A stretch of 64,000 nt of DNA from contig CAWANP010000002.1 in assembly GCA_963783445.1 (NCBI GenBank), positions 1,054,001 to 1,118,000 of the forward strand, in the 5' to 3' direction. Shown here piece by piece: positions 62,073 through 64,000 of this stretch. The position numbers were made by a program, and so were the translations under genes. Origin of the DNA: CAWANP01 sp963783445 (GTDB lineage Bacteria > Chloroflexota > Anaerolineae > JAAYZQ01). The notes under the pieces were generated by a model that worked only from the letters and a program-made list of their open reading frames with translations, made no database searches and was not told where the DNA came from. Each line of letters begins with the position of its first letter. Position 1 is the stretch's first letter.

Positions 62073-64000
62073 TTGCACTCATCTGAGAAACCTTGGCGAA
62101 CCCACGTCTTGATCCTGGGTGCCTACTTGCTGTTGGCCTTACTGCTGACCTTGCCGCTTGCGCTGAACCTGAAAACGCACGTGCCGGGCAACGGCGTGGA
62201 CGACCCGCCCCTGACCTGGAACCTTTGGTGGGTTCGACACGCCCTCATCGATCTGGGGACCAATCCCTTCGATTCTGACTACCTGTTCTACCCCTTGGGC
62301 ATCAATTTGAGCTTTTATACTCTGACGGTGCTCAATGGACTGCTCTCCATCCCGCTGCAGTCGGTTCTTGGCCTGATCCCAGCCAGCAATTTGCTGCTCC
62401 TGTCCTCGTTTGTCCTCGGTGGCTATGGAGTCTTTCTCCTGGCGCTCTTTGTACTCGGCCTGCGTCAACATGAACACGCTGGCCCAGACCAGAGACACGC
62501 GGCAACCCCTGCCCTGTGTGCTGCCGCCTTTGTCGCTGGACTGCTGTACGCTTTTTCCTCGAGCAAGCTCGCTTATGCGGCCCTGGGCCAGTGGAACATT
62601 GCCAGCTCCCAGTGGATCCCCTTCTACGTGCTCTATCTCTTCAAAGTGACCCAGCATCCCCGGCGATGGCGCTACGTGTTCCTGGCCGGCCTGTTTCTGT
62701 TGCTGCAGGCTTATGCCGAGTTGACCTACGCGACCTTCCTTGTGCTGTTCACCGGCCTTTGGTTGCTGTGGCACGTCTTTGTCCACCGCCGGGATCTGAA
62801 GTCAGTGCAACTGGGGCGCCTGGTAGCAAACCTTGTCTTGATCGGGCTGCTCCTGGTTGTGGGCCTAGCTCCGATGCTGGCCACAATGATCCCCGATATG
62901 CTCGTCGAGGGCGACGTCTTTGCCCAGGGAGGCGGTTTCTCTGACGTATTCTCGGCGGACCTTCTGGGTTTCTTGGTGCCGACCATGTACCATCCTTTGC
63001 TGGGTACGCTGGTAGAGCGTTTCCACTTTGATCATACGGTGGGCCAGCACATCTATATCGGAGTCGCCACACTGGTTCTGGCAGTGGTGGGGCTTGTCTA
63101 TTGGGCGCGAGGGACTGAGCCAGAACCGGCCGGTACTGGGCCAGACTCGGCCCAGCGTTCCGGCGGTGCGGCCTCGGTTTCTCCTGGGATCCGCTATTCC
63201 CTCTGGGTCAAGTTCTGGTCCCTGTCGGCTCTGCTATTCTGGTTGATGACCCTGGGACCCGCGCTGCGACTCGACGGGCGGTCAACCGGCCTGCCCTTGC
63301 CCTTTTCCCTGGTGGCTCAACTGCCCTTTCTCAAGGGCAATCGATACCCCAGTCGCTACAGCGTGCTCCTCGTCCTGAGCCTGGCCATGCTGGTTTCGTT
63401 TGGGCTACTGGCTATCCTACGGGTCCTCCGAAAGCAGCCCGCCGTGATCCTCAAGGCTGCGACGCTGCTCCTGGTCGCGCTCCTGCTCTTTGAGCATCTG
63501 TCTATCCCCCTCCCTCTCTCCGATATGCGCGTTCCAGAGGTGTACGACATCGTCGCCAGCGAGATGCCAGGACAGTATACCCTGCTGGATCTGCCTGTGG
63601 CCTGGCGCAATGGATCCCGTGTCACAGGGACCCAACACCCCCTCATCATGTTTGAGCAATACTACCAATCAGCCCACGGCCAGCGGATCTTGGCGGGCAA
63701 CACCTCGCGCAACCCGCCCCTCAAGTTCCAGTACTTTGTAAATGCGCCGGTGATTAGTACCATCATCGCTCTGGAGACGGGCCACGAGGTAGGCCCGGAA
63801 ATCATCGAGCGGGATCGCAGCCTTGCGCCTGAGGTACTGCGGTTCCTGGATATCCAGGCCATCGTCATCCACCCGGAACAGACCGGGCCTGGCATGATCC
63901 CCTATATCGAGGAGGTCATGCCCGTCCGGCGCCTTCACGAGGATGCCGGAGTCGTTGCCTACGGCGTAGAGCTGCCCCCTTGGCCCGAGACCTGGAGCAT
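62073..64000 (+). CDS. Large polytopic membrane protein, GT-C glycosyltransferase-like, partial at right edge
   Basis: A frame open from a TTG at 62073 (GGAGGG about 10 nt upstream) to the window end gives at least 642 residues without interruption. It has a first membrane helix at about 13-30 followed by a hydrophilic loop with PLTWNLWWVRHALIDLG, then about ten further helices, and a C-terminal extracytoplasmic domain beginning near SIPLPLSDMRVPEVYDI. The pattern (short helix, large loop with acidic and aromatic residues, many helices, outer domain) is that of GT-C or YfhO-like membrane glycosyltransferases that use lipid-linked sugars. No gene name can be assigned. It is divergent from folC. 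Confidence 0.75.
   Translation, partial: MHSSEKPWRTHVLILGAYLLLALLLTLPLALNLKTHVPGNGVDDPPLTWNLWWVRHALIDLGTNPFDSDYLFYPLGINLSFYTLTVLNGLLSIPLQSVLGLIPASNLLLLSSFVLGGYGVFLLALFVLGLRQHEHAGPDQRHAATPALCAAAFVAGLLYAFSSSKLAYAALGQWNIASSQWIPFYVLYLFKVTQHPRRWRYVFLAGLFLLLQAYAELTYATFLVLFTGLWLLWHVFVHRRDLKSVQLGRLVANLVLIGLLLVVGLAPMLATMIPDMLVEGDVFAQGGGFSDVFSADLLGFLVPTMYHPLLGTLVERFHFDHTVGQHIYIGVATLVLAVVGLVYWARGTEPEPAGTGPDSAQRSGGAASVSPGIRYSLWVKFWSLSALLFWLMTLGPALRLDGRSTGLPLPFSLVAQLPFLKGNRYPSRYSVLLVLSLAMLVSFGLLAILRVLRKQPAVILKAATLLLVALLLFEHLSIPLPLSDMRVPEVYDIVASEMPGQYTLLDLPVAWRNGSRVTGTQHPLIMFEQYYQSAHGQRILAGNTSRNPPLKFQYFVNAPVISTIIALETGHEVGPEIIERDRSLAPEVLRFLDIQAIVIHPEQTGPGMIPYIEEVMPVRRLHEDAGVVAYGVELPPWPETWS

Noticed and set aside
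1..64000. tRNA and rRNA genes
   Set aside because: I saw no cloverleaf-like or rRNA-like sequence while reading, though I could not run a covariance search.

Overview
The window is high-GC bacterial DNA with tight operons, strong AGGAGG-type ribosome sites and several near-consensus sigma-70 promoters. The content suggests an anaerobic Chloroflexota (Anaerolineae-like) genome: a large non-pyrrolysine MttB methyltransferase expansion, an SBP_bac_5 lipoprotein with a long Ala/Pro/Glu/Thr linker after the lipobox, a four-subunit 2-oxoacid:ferredoxin oxidoreductase, and many palindromic intergenic repeats. This placement is inference from gene content; no rRNA or other taxonomic marker is present.

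Layout. 1-2.4 kb (minus): a frameshifted unknown gene running off the left edge and a ferredoxin-NADP reductase. 2.4-45.8 kb (plus): a corrinoid methyltransfer island with ten MttB-family methyltransferases, two corrinoid proteins, a homocysteine methyltransferase, a complete peptide/opine-type ABC transporter, a membrane-anchored reductive-dehalogenase-like protein, an Fe-S protein, and enzymes likely to process the demethylated products: aminotransferases, a proline/hydroxyproline racemase, two Asp/Glu racemase-like paralogues, an ATP-grasp protein, an ornithine-cyclodeaminase homologue, methylaspartate ammonia-lyase, a beta-keto acid cleavage enzyme, MmgE/PrpD and a zinc alcohol dehydrogenase. 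46-49 kb: an M1 metallopeptidase and a membrane protein. 49.3-52.4 kb (minus): korDABC. 52.4-57.5 kb: a defence-like segment with an Mrr-NACHT-FGE/SUMF1 protein whose C-terminus looks like a diversity-generating-retroelement variable region, a 128-bp palindromic tandem array and a 3'-truncated mrr gene; the segment is bracketed by inverted copies of a dispersed repeat. 57.7-60.6 kb: small hypothetical genes, repeats and a decayed insertion sequence with terminal inverted repeats. 60.6-64 kb: folC (minus) and a large polytopic membrane protein (plus) running off the right edge.

How the genes may work together: the ABC system would import quaternary amines or betaine-like amino acids, MttB paralogues would demethylate them onto a shared pool of corrinoid protein, and the adjacent homocysteine methyltransferase could take the methyl group to methionine. 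The remaining amino-acid skeletons would be handled by the racemases, aminotransferases and lyases, with Kor and FNR linking 2-oxoacids to ferredoxin and NADPH. Substrates are not determined by sequence alone.

At least 20 places show a conserved protein switching reading frame through a one- or two-base indel, in genes of every kind, with no accompanying isolated nonsense codons. Consensus sequence error is the simplest explanation, so the broken genes are described as their reconstructed products.
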